From: an uncultured Bacilli bacterium
Lineage (GTDB): Bacteria; Bacillota_I; Bacilli_A; RF39; UBA660
Direction: 5' to 3'
NCBI GenBank assembly: GCA_947630575.1
Contig: CANRIB010000007.1
Location: 1 to 48,225 of the forward strand
Length of the DNA: 48,225 nucleotides
Both the position numbers and the translations under genes were made by a program. This document shows, piece by piece, positions 8,258 to 15,882 of the stretch (the stretch's first letter is position 1; each line of letters starts with the position of its first letter). The notes beneath the pieces are model-generated. The model did not search any database, was not told the DNA's origin, and saw only the letters and a list, made by a program, of their open reading frames with translations.

Positions 8258-9448
8258 TTAATATATATAACTTTCAGGAATATAGATTATATCTCCTATA
8301 TTTAAATTATAATCTATGTGTTTATTTATTTCTTTTAATTCATAAATAGATATTTGATAAGATTTAGCTATATTATTTAAATTTGTTTTATTTTTAACTT
8401 CATATTTAATTAAATCAGTGTTATTTAAAGGTTTAATAATTATTTTTTCACCAGGATATATTAAGTTCGGATTTTTAATATTGTTCCAAGTAACTAGATT
8501 AGATATACTAACATGATAAATGTTAGCTATTTTACTTAAAGTATCTCCTTTTTTTACTATATATATTTTATTAGTACCAGTGCTAGTGGTTTGATATTTA
8601 TATGATGTGATAATTTTTAATATTTCATTAGGATATATTAAATTAGGATTTTTTAGGTTATTTTCTTTTGCTATAGCGTAGATAGATGTTTGATATTTTT
8701 TGGCGATTCCATATAAGGTATTACCTCTTTTTACACGATAATAAACTATTTTGGTTTGTTCTTCAGGTTTTAGTTCTGGTTCTTTAATAGGGGTTTTGTC
8801 TGCTAAAAAAACTGCATTATCAAAATTATCACGATCAACATTGCCATTTATGCCTTTTACGCGGCCTTTATCGGTGTATTGCCAACCAATATATGTTCTT
8901 TTAGTTTCAGGTTTATCTACGCCATATTGGGCTATCCATAAAGGATAATTGGAAAATAATTCGGAACTAAAAGTAAAATCGGCATTGTAAGCATCACTAT
9001 AAACCATTGCTTTTTTATTAGTGGCTTTTTCTAAGGTTTCTAAAAAGGCAAATGATATATTATTTATTTCTTCTTTAGTTAAGTCGGGGAATCTTTCAAA
9101 ATCCATGGCAAGTAGACAATCTGGAGAAGTATCTTTTATTACTGATGCAAAAAAACGTGCTTGTTCTTTGGCTTCTTCAGTTGTTCGGGCAGTTACATAA
9201 TGATAAAAACCAATATTTAAATTAGCAGATTTAGCTTTGTTATAGTTTTCTTTAAATTTTTTATCTACATAGCTAAAGCCAGCACTAGTTCTAATGTACA
9301 CTATATCTATACCATCGCTTTTAACAGCATTAAAGTTAATTGTGCCTTGAAATTCACTAACATCAATACCATTTATAGCATTTACTTTTTTAGGTATAAA
9401 TATAAATAAAGTAATTATGAATAAAATTAGGATTGGTATTTTTTTCAA
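8258..9448 (-). CDS. Secreted GH25 lysozyme with three LysM repeats
   Basis: A 396-residue muramidase. The N-terminal signal peptide (about 1-24) precedes the GH25 domain (25-215), which has GIDVSEFQG with Asp29 and AMDFE with Asp116 and Glu118, matching the family's catalytic acidic cluster. Three LysM modules follow at about 236-280, 295-340 and 348-392, two of them sharing NPNLIYP. It should cleave MurNAc-GlcNAc bonds in peptidoglycan while held on the wall, in remodelling, separation or competition. It starts with TTG, 7 bases after AGGAGGTG. It is a single-gene unit with its own terminator, and it implies that the organism makes peptidoglycan. Confidence 0.93.
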   Translation of the reverse strand: MKKIPILILFIITLFIFIPKKVNAINGIDVSEFQGTINFNAVKSDGIDIVYIRTSAGFSYVDKKFKENYNKAKSANLNIGFYHYVTARTTEEAKEQARFFASVIKDTSPDCLLAMDFERFPDLTKEEINNISFAFLETLEKATNKKAMVYSDAYNADFTFSSELFSNYPLWIAQYGVDKPETKRTYIGWQYTDKGRVKGINGNVDRDNFDNAVFLADKTPIKEPELKPEEQTKIVYYRVKRGNTLYGIAKKYQTSIYAIAKENNLKNPNLIYPNEILKIITSYKYQTTSTGTNKIYIVKKGDTLSKIANIYHVSISNLVTWNNIKNPNLIYPGEKIIIKPLNNTDLIKYEVKNKTNLNNIAKSYQISIYELKEINKHIDYNLNIGDIIYIPESYIY

Positions 9449-9513
9449 ATTACACCTCCTAATTTAATATACGAATATATTTATAAATAGAATTTACTTT
9501 TGTCTAGATAAAA

Positions 9514-9538
9514 TAAAAAGACGAGGAGAATATCCTCG
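9514..9538 (-). terminator. Intrinsic terminator after surface protein 2
   Basis: CGAGGA and TCCTCG form a 6-base stem with a 5-base loop. On the minus strand it is followed by TCTTTTTATTTT. Confidence 0.75.
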
Positions 9539-9551
9539 CATGGAATTTAAT

Positions 9552-9588
9552 CTTGCCTAAGAATAAAGTTTAGAGCGACTTAGGCAAG
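9552..9588. repeat. Perfect 10-base inverted repeat downstream of surface protein 2
   Basis: CTTGCCTAAG and CTTAGGCAAG are separated by 17 bases, just past the stop codon of the surface-protein gene and before the terminator hairpin. There is no T-run, so it is not a terminator by itself. GC-rich hairpins just downstream of variable regions are known for some retroelement targets and may mark the target site. Here that is only a suggestion. Confidence 0.5.
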
Positions 9589-9599
9589 TGTTATTTAAT

Positions 9600-11081
9600 T
9601 TATTGAACAACAAATGGATTACTTGCAGTTCCACTTCCTGTGAATTTTGTATTTGCTTTTATATTTATGACTGGACGCACACCGACGTTCGCGTTGCTCA
9701 CGGGAAGGTAGTTGTTGAGGCCGCCGCTTGAATCCACATAGAACACGTGAGCATAGCCGTTAGTGCTGAAGTAATGCGGAGACATTGTCCAATAAGCAGA
9801 ACATGTATATAAGTAAAATTGTTTATTGTCAGATTGATTATTATCACGGTTATAATATCCTCCGGCATGTACTGCTTCGTCTATAGTTATTAATCCTATT
9901 GGACTATTATCACCTGTACCATTATTAGTTAATAGTTTATGATTCCCATAATCTTCGTTACTTGGCGTTTTTGCTCCTGGAAGTGTAAATGTATCTTCTG
10001 TTTGACTACACTTGAACGTTGGTGTATGTTTTGAATTAGCTCTTCCGCTTGAATCCAATAATCTGCTCCATGGAGCATAAGCAGTAGCATTTTTCCCATA
10101 TCCCATTGCTGTATCACTACTCCACCATACATTAGCTTGAGTATTTATTTTTCTATCATTACAAAATCCTGCATTTGGATCTATGTATTGTTCATAGCTT
10201 GTTTTTAGATTTGTTTTATACCAAGTATCTAATACTTGTTTTATATCACTATCATAATTATTTGCATGAGCATCTTCATATCTAGTCGTAGGTGTAGTTT
10301 CTTTACCAGCACTACCTTTTCTTTCTGTTCCATACATATATCCTACATATTTATTATCATTATAATACGCATTATATGCTTTCGTTTGTAATTGACTTCC
10401 AGTTGTATTGTTATTCAAATATCCATCACTTGTTGGTGCAGTTTCTCCTGTCCCAGTATATATTATTCTTATTGAATTGTTTCCATTTATTCGGATGATT
10501 CTCCACCATATTGGTTCTCCATTTTCTTCTCCAAATTTTACCCAATTATCTTTTACTTTTCCTCTAAAGTAATAGGTTGTTCCTAAATCGTCTGTATCTG
10601 AATATAATTCTCCTGTATTATCTGCTGTTTCTATACCTGTAAATTCTTTTTGACCTTCTTGTGTTGTTTTACTCGCTACTAATTCAGTAACTGTTATTGT
10701 CTTATTAAAATATAATGTACATTTATCTAACTTATTTAAATTAGCTATTGTATGATTACCATTTATTGTTTTTAATATTGCTTGATTGTTTTTACCATTA
10801 TTATTTTTGCAAGAACTTCTTTCACTATCTATTGCATATTTTTCTGCTGATGGCATTGTATCTATAGGAGTTTCTTGTCCATCTTCTACCTTATACATCG
10901 ATAATATTTGAAAATCATATAGACTATAATTAACAATACCATTAACTATTTGGACACTTTTGGTTATTTGATATTTTGCTCTGCTATTTGTTATATATAT
11001 TATTCCTATTGCTAATACTATTATTGTTATAAGCATTATTATTTTTTTCTTATTTCCTTTACTTAACTTCTCTACTTTCAT
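9600..11081 (-). CDS. Membrane-anchored surface protein with GC-rich variable C-terminus
   Basis: A 493-residue paralogue of the protein at 70-1980. A basic N-terminus and one hydrophobic helix (about 14-34) anchor or export it. The shared domain carries YYFRG, WWRIIRINGNNSIRIIY, DPNAGFCNDR, TFKCS, IGLITIDEAVHAGGYY, YWTMSP and GVRPVINIKANT. The segment between YWTMSP and GVRPV is GC-rich and full of NNC codons. I chose the ATG preceded by GAGAGG; an upstream in-frame ATG would place the ribosome site inside the gene. A consensus promoter and a perfect palindrome precede it, and a two-domain XRE regulator is divergent from it. It is probably displayed on the cell surface as a binding protein. 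Confidence 0.8.
   Translation of the reverse strand: MKVEKLSKGNKKKIIMLITIIVLAIGIIYITNSRAKYQITKSVQIVNGIVNYSLYDFQILSMYKVEDGQETPIDTMPSAEKYAIDSERSSCKNNNGKNNQAILKTINGNHTIANLNKLDKCTLYFNKTITVTELVASKTTQEGQKEFTGIETADNTGELYSDTDDLGTTYYFRGKVKDNWVKFGEENGEPIWWRIIRINGNNSIRIIYTGTGETAPTSDGYLNNNTTGSQLQTKAYNAYYNDNKYVGYMYGTERKGSAGKETTPTTRYEDAHANNYDSDIKQVLDTWYKTNLKTSYEQYIDPNAGFCNDRKINTQANVWWSSDTAMGYGKNATAYAPWSRLLDSSGRANSKHTPTFKCSQTEDTFTLPGAKTPSNEDYGNHKLLTNNGTGDNSPIGLITIDEAVHAGGYYNRDNNQSDNKQFYLYTCSAYWTMSPHYFSTNGYAHVFYVDSSGGLNNYLPVSNANVGVRPVINIKANTKFTGSGTASNPFVVQ
9672..9779 (-). other. Candidate variable region of surface protein 2
   Basis: By count about 60 of 108 bases are G/C, roughly twice the window level. 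Codons are mostly NNC (AAC, AGC, GGC, TAC, TTC, CAC), the pattern expected if AAC codons of a template were mutated at adenines. The segment is bounded by the conserved YWTMSP and RPVINIKA motifs. No template repeat or reverse transcriptase lies in this window. Confidence 0.5.
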
Positions 11082-11113
11082 TATCAATCCTCTCTCTATG
11101 ATTATCAATCATA

Positions 11114-11127
11114 TTAGAAATTTCTAA
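11114..11127. promoter_or_regulatory. Operator-like perfect palindrome upstream of surface protein 2
   Basis: TTAGAAATTTCTAA is a perfect 14-base palindrome just downstream of the -10 box of the minus-strand promoter. Its position matches the palindrome in the first cassette. The divergent XRE gene at 11240 is the likely binder (inference). Confidence 0.5.
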
Positions 11128-11138
11128 CTTATATATTA

Positions 11139-11167
11139 ATTATAGTCTAGTAAATGTCAAAAGTCAA
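11139..11167 (-). promoter_or_regulatory. Promoter of surface protein 2
   Basis: On the minus strand, TTGACT (11162-11167), a 17-base spacer and TATAAT (11139-11144). This is the same -35/-10 pair and spacing as in the first cassette. Confidence 0.8.
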
Positions 11168-11239
11168 TTAAAAGTTGGCTATTTTCTTGTTTTTAGATTT
11201 TAGCTTTAGTTTTATGAGAAAATCAGATAGGTGGTTTAA

Positions 11240-11695
11240 ATGCTGTATAATAATAGATTAAAGTATTTAAGAGAAGAAAAAGAATTAAATCAATATTATT
11301 TTTCGGATTTGTTAAAACTTAATAGGGAAGTTTATGGTCAATATGAAAGAGAATACGCGATAATGCCACTTAAACATTTAATAACTATTTGTAATTTTTA
11401 TAATGTTTCCTTAGATTATTTATTTGAATTTACTAATGTTAAGCAGTATAGAAAAGTTAATAAAAATATTGATTTTAAATTTGCTGGTAATAGATTAAAA
11501 GAGTGGAGAAAAGAAAATAAAATTACTCAAGTGGAAATTGCTCAATTATTAAAAACTGATAAAAGTGTTATATGTAAATATGAAAAAGGAAGAACTTTAA
11601 TAGCTACTTTATTTCTTTATAAAATTTGTGTTGAATATGGTGTAAGTGCAGATTATTTATTAGGAAGAATTGATGCTCCTAAATATTTAAAATAA
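11240..11695 (+). CDS. Two-domain XRE-family regulator
   Basis: A 151-residue protein with two Cro/CI-type HTH domains in tandem, at about 5-60 (LKYLREEKELNQYYFSDLLKL) and 84-145 (LKEWRKENKITQVEIAQLL, DKSVICKYEKG, ending VSADYLLGRID). The first is more divergent than the second. Tandem domains suggest it can bind a paired operator as a monomer. The start is ATG after ATAGGTGG. It is divergent from surface protein 2, as its one-domain paralogue is from surface protein 1, so control of that gene is the simplest reading. Downstream lies a toxin-like transcript with its own promoter. Confidence 0.82.
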   Translation: MLYNNRLKYLREEKELNQYYFSDLLKLNREVYGQYEREYAIMPLKHLITICNFYNVSLDYLFEFTNVKQYRKVNKNIDFKFAGNRLKEWRKENKITQVEIAQLLKTDKSVICKYEKGRTLIATLFLYKICVEYGVSADYLLGRIDAPKYLK

Positions 11696-11710
11696 TTTAT
11701 AGGTTTGTTA

Positions 11711-11739
11711 TATGTCGGATTTTGTCGAACGGTTTTTCT
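11711..11739 (+). repeat. 29-base upstream element, copy 1
   Basis: It contains GTCGGA, TTGTCGAACGG and TTTTTCT and matches 27 of 29 bases of the inverted copy at 32510-32538. It abuts the -35 box of the toxin-like transcript. In this copy ATTTTGTC (11719-11726) is mirrored by GACAAAAT (11741-11748), which overlaps the -35 box. Confidence 0.75.
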
Positions 11740-11767
11740 AGACAAAATTCTTTTTTAGTTTTAGAAT
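11739..11767 (+). promoter_or_regulatory. Promoter of the toxin-like transcript
   Basis: TAGACA (11739-11744), a 17-base spacer and TAGAAT (11762-11767). Transcription would begin near 11774, exactly at a 13-base segment that can pair with the 3' end of the transcript. Confidence 0.6.
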
Positions 11768-11874
11768 AGTAACTTGAACATTTAAGACGGGTGCCTACCC
11801 TGTGTTTTTCCTTTTCGTTCTTTCTAACTTTACTGTTTTACAGGGGGTTAAAGAATAAAAGGAGGCATATGGTC

Positions 11875-11991
11875 ATGATAAAAGCAATTTTATTCGTGAT
11901 AATATTGTTTAAAACAATAAAAATGACACTTATCTTAATCAATGTTTATGTTAAACTTGATATAAAGATAAATGTCTATAAAATGAAATAA
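11875..11991 (+). CDS. Candidate type I toxin-like small membrane peptide
   Basis: About 38 residues: a hydrophobic N-terminal helix (starting MIKAILFVIILF), a second mixed hydrophobic stretch and a basic tail. The ribosome site AAAGGAGG lies 9 bases before this ATG; another ATG at 11869 is only 3 bases away. AAAGAATAAAAGG (11850-11862), which includes part of the ribosome site, can pair with CCTTTTCGTTCTTT at 11810-11823. The transcript's 5' end (11774-11786, GAACATTTAAG) can pair with its 3' end (12006-12018). Sequestration of the ribosome site plus 5'-3' pairing is typical of type I toxin mRNAs. No antisense RNA was identified. A chance AT-rich frame cannot be excluded. Confidence 0.5.
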   Translation: MIKAILFVIILFKTIKMTLILINVYVKLDIKINVYKMK

Positions 11992-12031
11992 TTTGTAGGC
12001 ATTTGTTCTTAAATGTTCTACAAATTTATTT
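11990..12031. terminator. Bidirectional intrinsic terminator
   Basis: AATTTGTAG and CTACAAATT form a perfect 9-base stem with further pairing inside. It overlaps the stop of the toxin-like frame and is followed by a T-rich run. It also lies just past the convergent CoA-transferase gene. Confidence 0.75.
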
Positions 12032-12048
12032 TAACATTATTTTTTTAT

Positions 12049-13611
12049 TTATTCAATGGTTATATTCATTTTTTCTTCTTTAAATATTCTTTTATCCATT
12101 AGTTTTAATTTAGCTGAGATAATTGGTTTAAATGCCATTTGATTTAATATATCCTTTTGTAAATCTATTCCTGGAGCAATTTCTATTAATTCTAAACCAC
12201 CTTTAGTTAATTTAAAGACGGCTCTTTCAGTGATATATAATATTTCTAAATTGTTTTTTAAAGCATTTTTGCCACTGAAAGTTATTTGTTCTACTTGATT
12301 AACAAATTTGTTTTTTTCGCCTTCTTTTTCAATTATTAATTTTTCGTCTTTAATGGTTTCTTTTAGATTTAGAGTTGTAAAAGTTCCCATAAAGATAATT
12401 TTTTTAGTACTTTGAGTAATATTGATAAATCCTCCGGGACCAGTAATTCGAGAACCAAATTTGGAAACATTAACATTTCCATCTTTATCAACTTCAGCAA
12501 GACCTAAGACGGCCATATCTAAAAAGCCTCCATTATATAAATCAAAGTTTTCGGCAGTAGGAATTATACTATCAGGATTAATACTGGCACCAAAGGCTAC
12601 TCCTCCAATTGGTACTCCTCCCATTGCCCCACACTCAATAGATAAATTTAATTCTTCAGAAATATTTTCTTCGGCAGCAACTTTAGCAACCATGTCAGGC
12701 ATACCTACTCCTAAATTTATAGCATAACCTTTTTTTAATTCCATTGTAGCACGTCGGGCACAAATTTTTCGTTCGTCTAATGGTTTGGGTTCTATTTTTT
12801 CTAATGGAATTTTTTTATCTCCTGTATATTCAGCATGATAAATAGGTAAGTTATAATCACCTAATGAGGTATTTGGTTCGGCGACAACAACATAATCAAC
12901 TAATTTATTATGGATTAAGACATTTTTGGCTTTTAAAGAACCAGCAGGTTTTATTTCTTTTACTTCAACGATTACTATACCACCTGAATTATGAGTTGCC
13001 GCCGCCATATTAAATTGTTCTCCTAGTACGGCTTCATGTTCAAAACTTATGTTACCTGATTCATCAGCATATGTTGCTTTTAAGAGGGCTACATTTATAG
13101 GAAAAGCTTTGTAAAATAAATAATCTTCTTTACCTATTTTCATTAATTCGACAATTGGTTCTTCTTTTTTAGCTAATTCATTAGCACAGCAGCCTTCAAT
13201 GCGAGGATCGGCAAAAGTATCTAAGCCAATATGAGTAATAATCCCGGGTTCATGGCCAGCAATGGCTCTTAATAAATGATTTAAAACTCCTAGAGGAAGG
13301 GCAAAAGCCGGAAATAAATTTTCTCCTACTTTCTCACCAAAAAGTTTTCCCATACCAAGGTGAGCACATATAGCTTTTCCTACTAGACCATCTTCGCTTA
13401 ACATATTCATGCCAACATAATCTTTAGTTAAATTTCCTGGAGATATACCCGTTACAACTGTAATATTTTTAGGAGTCTTATGTTGATTGTAACTATCCAT
13501 TAAAGATTTAAGTAATGCTTCAGGAGAACCTGAGCCACCACTTCCGGATATAGCAACTGTATCATTATCTTTAATAAAACTTGTAACATCTTTTGCTTCT
13601 ATTATTTTCAT
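12049..13611 (-). CDS. Acyl-CoA:acetate/3-ketoacid CoA-transferase (YdiF/propionate CoA-transferase type)
   Basis: A 520-residue fused alpha-beta class I CoA-transferase. The N-terminal half has the glycine-rich ISGSGGSGSPEALL and the C-terminal half has the active-site glutamate Glu326 in SIECGAMGGVPIGG, followed by FGASINPDSI and GPGGFINI. The enzyme moves CoA between short-chain acyl-CoA and acetate, propionate or acetoacetate through a glutamyl-CoA intermediate. In a fermenter this would serve in short-chain acid production or uptake; exact substrates cannot be read from sequence. The start is ATG after GGAGGTACAAT. It appears monocistronic, with a terminator at its 3' end. Confidence 0.9.
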   Translation of the reverse strand: MKIIEAKDVTSFIKDNDTVAISGSGGSGSPEALLKSLMDSYNQHKTPKNITVVTGISPGNLTKDYVGMNMLSEDGLVGKAICAHLGMGKLFGEKVGENLFPAFALPLGVLNHLLRAIAGHEPGIITHIGLDTFADPRIEGCCANELAKKEEPIVELMKIGKEDYLFYKAFPINVALLKATYADESGNISFEHEAVLGEQFNMAAATHNSGGIVIVEVKEIKPAGSLKAKNVLIHNKLVDYVVVAEPNTSLGDYNLPIYHAEYTGDKKIPLEKIEPKPLDERKICARRATMELKKGYAINLGVGMPDMVAKVAAEENISEELNLSIECGAMGGVPIGGVAFGASINPDSIIPTAENFDLYNGGFLDMAVLGLAEVDKDGNVNVSKFGSRITGPGGFINITQSTKKIIFMGTFTTLNLKETIKDEKLIIEKEGEKNKFVNQVEQITFSGKNALKNNLEILYITERAVFKLTKGGLELIEIAPGIDLQKDILNQMAFKPIISAKLKLMDKRIFKEEKMNITIE

Positions 13612-13741
13612 ATTGTACCTCCATTTATCTTTGTTTTTATTTTATCATATATTGGGTATTTTGACTATTTTTTGATTTTTATTTTTAATTAATTTATATT
13701 TGTTTGACAAAAAATAATTTTTTAATAGAATAATTTAGACA

Positions 13742-13769
13742 AAGAAAAAAGATAGCTTGCACTATCTTT
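13742..13769 (-). terminator. Intrinsic terminator after the acyltransferase
   Basis: AAAGATAG and CTATCTTT form a perfect 8-base stem with a 6-base loop overlapping the stop codon. A TTTTTTC run follows on the minus strand. Confidence 0.8.
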
Positions 13770-15168
13770 AAGCTTTCTTCTTCATTATTGTTGCATCCAT
13801 AACCATTTTTACTAAAATACTTAGAATTACTGTTATAATAACAGTTGGAATAAATATTAGCCAGAATGAATAGATTGTTTCGGCTGTATTTTGTCCTAGT
13901 ACTCTTAGCATAAATATTGCTACTGGATAATGTAACATATAAACATATAAGGAAATACTTCCTAAGTAAGCAAATAAGCTATGGGTTACATCATTGTTTA
14001 GAGCTTTAGTTAAATAATCTTTATTTAATAAAGTTAAGCCAATTACAATGATACATAATAATGATACAGTCCAACGATCTAAATTAAACCATGTTGCTGG
14101 ATATATTGTGTACCATAATAGTAAGCCAGCTGATACAACATTTAAAGCTGTTAACGCGATAACTCCAGTTTTAGAGAATTTACGATTTTTAATGCGTTCA
14201 ATAAAGTAGTATAGGATAATACCACCTAACATACCTAGCATAACAAATAGTAAACCATTGTTAAATCCTAGGAATGCTGTTGCATCAGTTGCAGAACCGC
14301 CCATACCATTAGTTGAGGCTGTTTGTAAGCCAATTGTTGACCAAGCAGTTTGAGCTGCACGTGTACCTGTAAATGCCCACCATCCACTTAAGAAGACAAA
14401 TATAAATGGAGCAACTAAACCTGATAAAGTATCTTCACTTTTGCATAAGCCCCAATATAGGAAATAGCCAACAATAATAATTGCGGAAATAAACCATAAT
14501 GGACCATTTAAGTTAAAGAATTCACTACCAGTACTACGTAAACCAACAGCATGGAAACCTAAAAATTCCCAAGCACTGTTAATAGTCATGGTGCATATTT
14601 GTTGGAAAGTATAATCAGGATAATAGAATTTAGTACTTATTAAAATACCTAAAATATATCCAAGAATCAATACAGGGATTAATCCTTTAACACGACTCCA
14701 AGTATATTCCCATGCACGTGAACTAGCACTTCTTTTTTGGTATTCAGCATTTTGACTTTTTTTCTTAAAATGAGATACCATAAAATAACCGGCAGTTAAA
14801 GTAAAGATTAATAATACTTCACTTGAACCAAAGAACCAATTACTTGTTTCCATCCAGTAACCATTAGTACCATTACAACTACGAGCAATTATCCAACCAG
14901 TATGAAAACCAATTATAGTAATTGCAATTATGAAACGCCATAATTCAATAGCAACATTTCTTTTAGTAGGTTTAGCTTCAACTTTAGGTTCGGTTTTAAC
15001 TTCAACTTTAGCAATTGTTTTTGTAGCAGGACGTGTTGCAGCGCTTGTTTTGCTAGCTGTTAATTTAACTGCTGTTTTAGTTGGAGTTTTACTTGTTTTT
15101 TTAGAACTTGAAGTTGTTTTTTTGGCTGGACTTTTAGTTGTTGTTCCTCTTTTCTTTTCCTCTTTCAT
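13768..15168 (-). CDS. Acyltransferase 3 family membrane protein with basic N-terminal tail
   Basis: A 466-residue member of the OafA/WecH acyltransferase-3 family. About ten transmembrane segments follow the family opening NVAIELWRFIIAITIIGFHTG, whose His is expected to be catalytic. These proteins acetylate or acylate cell-surface glycans using cytoplasmic acyl donors. Unusual is a 65-residue N-terminal tail of Lys, Thr, Ala, Ser and Pro (repeats of KKT, KTS, PTK), predicted disordered and cytoplasmic. I chose the ATG preceded by GGAGGAGTTGAA. It has its own promoter and terminator, so it is a single-gene unit. Confidence 0.82.
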   Translation of the reverse strand: MKEEKKRGTTTKSPAKKTTSSSKKTSKTPTKTAVKLTASKTSAATRPATKTIAKVEVKTEPKVEAKPTKRNVAIELWRFIIAITIIGFHTGWIIARSCNGTNGYWMETSNWFFGSSEVLLIFTLTAGYFMVSHFKKKSQNAEYQKRSASSRAWEYTWSRVKGLIPVLILGYILGILISTKFYYPDYTFQQICTMTINSAWEFLGFHAVGLRSTGSEFFNLNGPLWFISAIIIVGYFLYWGLCKSEDTLSGLVAPFIFVFLSGWWAFTGTRAAQTAWSTIGLQTASTNGMGGSATDATAFLGFNNGLLFVMLGMLGGIILYYFIERIKNRKFSKTGVIALTALNVVSAGLLLWYTIYPATWFNLDRWTVSLLCIIVIGLTLLNKDYLTKALNNDVTHSLFAYLGSISLYVYMLHYPVAIFMLRVLGQNTAETIYSFWLIFIPTVIITVILSILVKMVMDATIMKKKA

Positions 15169-15190
15169 TTCAACTCCTCCTTTATTATAA

Positions 15191-15219
15191 ATTATATAGC
15201 ATAACATTTTTATAGTCAA
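15191..15219 (-). promoter_or_regulatory. Promoter of the tailed acyltransferase
   Basis: On the minus strand, TTGACT (15214-15219), a 17-base spacer and TATAAT (15191-15196). Confidence 0.75.
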
Positions 15220-15262
15220 TAAAGGAAAATCATTTTATAGATATTTTTGCCTATTTAAAGAA

Positions 15263-15289
15263 GAAAAAAAGAAGAGTAATTTTCTTCTT
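15263..15289 (-). terminator. Intrinsic terminator after the GatD-like gene
   Basis: AAGAAGA and TCTTCTT form a 7-base stem with a 7-base loop, followed on the minus strand by a run of T. It ends the three-gene unit starting at 17573. Confidence 0.65.
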
Positions 15290-15291
15290 AA

Positions 15292-15882
15292 TTAATGATT
15301 TTCAGTTAATGTATTAACAAAATATTTGGTTAAATTATCATTACGGGCAAGTAGGGGACCAATAAGGGAAGTAACATAAAAATTATGTTCTTTAAAGCCT
15401 TCTAACATAGTTTCGTTATTTCCAAAACCTGATTCTAAATTAAATATTAAATTAGTAGTAGATTTGATTAAATATTCAGTATTTTGAAAAGCATAAATCA
15501 TGCCATTACATAGAGAAGTTGTTGCTTTAACATCGGCAACTTTAAAGGTTTGTTCTTTACTAACTTCATAGAGATTTAAAAACTCAAATAAACTTAAAGC
15601 ATTACCTGTTACTAACATTACTTTATCTTTTTTGATATAACTTAATATATCATTTTTATATTCTAATAGTTTTTGTTGGGCAAGCTTTAAATATTCACTT
15701 CTACCACTTCCGATATAAACAAAGTCATATTTGGGAAATTCTATTTTATCTTCTATGGTAACGTTTGTTATGCTTACTTGATAATTTAATTTTTCTAGGG
15801 CATATTTTAGAGCTTTGATATTACCATTTTCACCATAGAGATTTAAAATATCTGGAAATAAGTGGGCGATATTAATTGTCAT
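15292..15882 (-). CDS. GatD-like class I amidotransferase lacking catalytic residues
   Basis: A 196-residue homologue of GatD, which with MurT amidates the D-glutamate of lipid II. The family start is kept (LFPDILNLYGENGNIKAL, DFVYIGSGRSE). However, the nucleophile elbow, normally CGGYQ, reads LVTGNALSLF with Thr92 where Cys should be. The catalytic-His motif (LHGPLL) reads SLIGPLLARN with Ile174. The protein is also shorter than typical GatD (about 240). It cannot release ammonia from glutamine by the known mechanism, yet the frame is intact. It overlaps the MurT-like gene by 11 bases, so the complex is probably still made. Whether it is a scaffold, an ammonia channel or a regulator is unknown. 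Confidence 0.82.
   Translation of the reverse strand: MTINIAHLFPDILNLYGENGNIKALKYALEKLNYQVSITNVTIEDKIEFPKYDFVYIGSGRSEYLKLAQQKLLEYKNDILSYIKKDKVMLVTGNALSLFEFLNLYEVSKEQTFKVADVKATTSLCNGMIYAFQNTEYLIKSTTNLIFNLESGFGNNETMLEGFKEHNFYVTSLIGPLLARNDNLTKYFVNTLTENH

Noticed and set aside
12422-12727. Plus-strand open frame inside the CoA-transferase gene
   Set aside because: Antisense shadow of a well-conserved coding region with no start signals.
14930-15190. Plus-strand Val/Leu-rich open frame opposite the tailed acyltransferase
   Set aside because: Product of the Lys/Thr/Ala-rich codon repeats read in antisense. No ribosome site.
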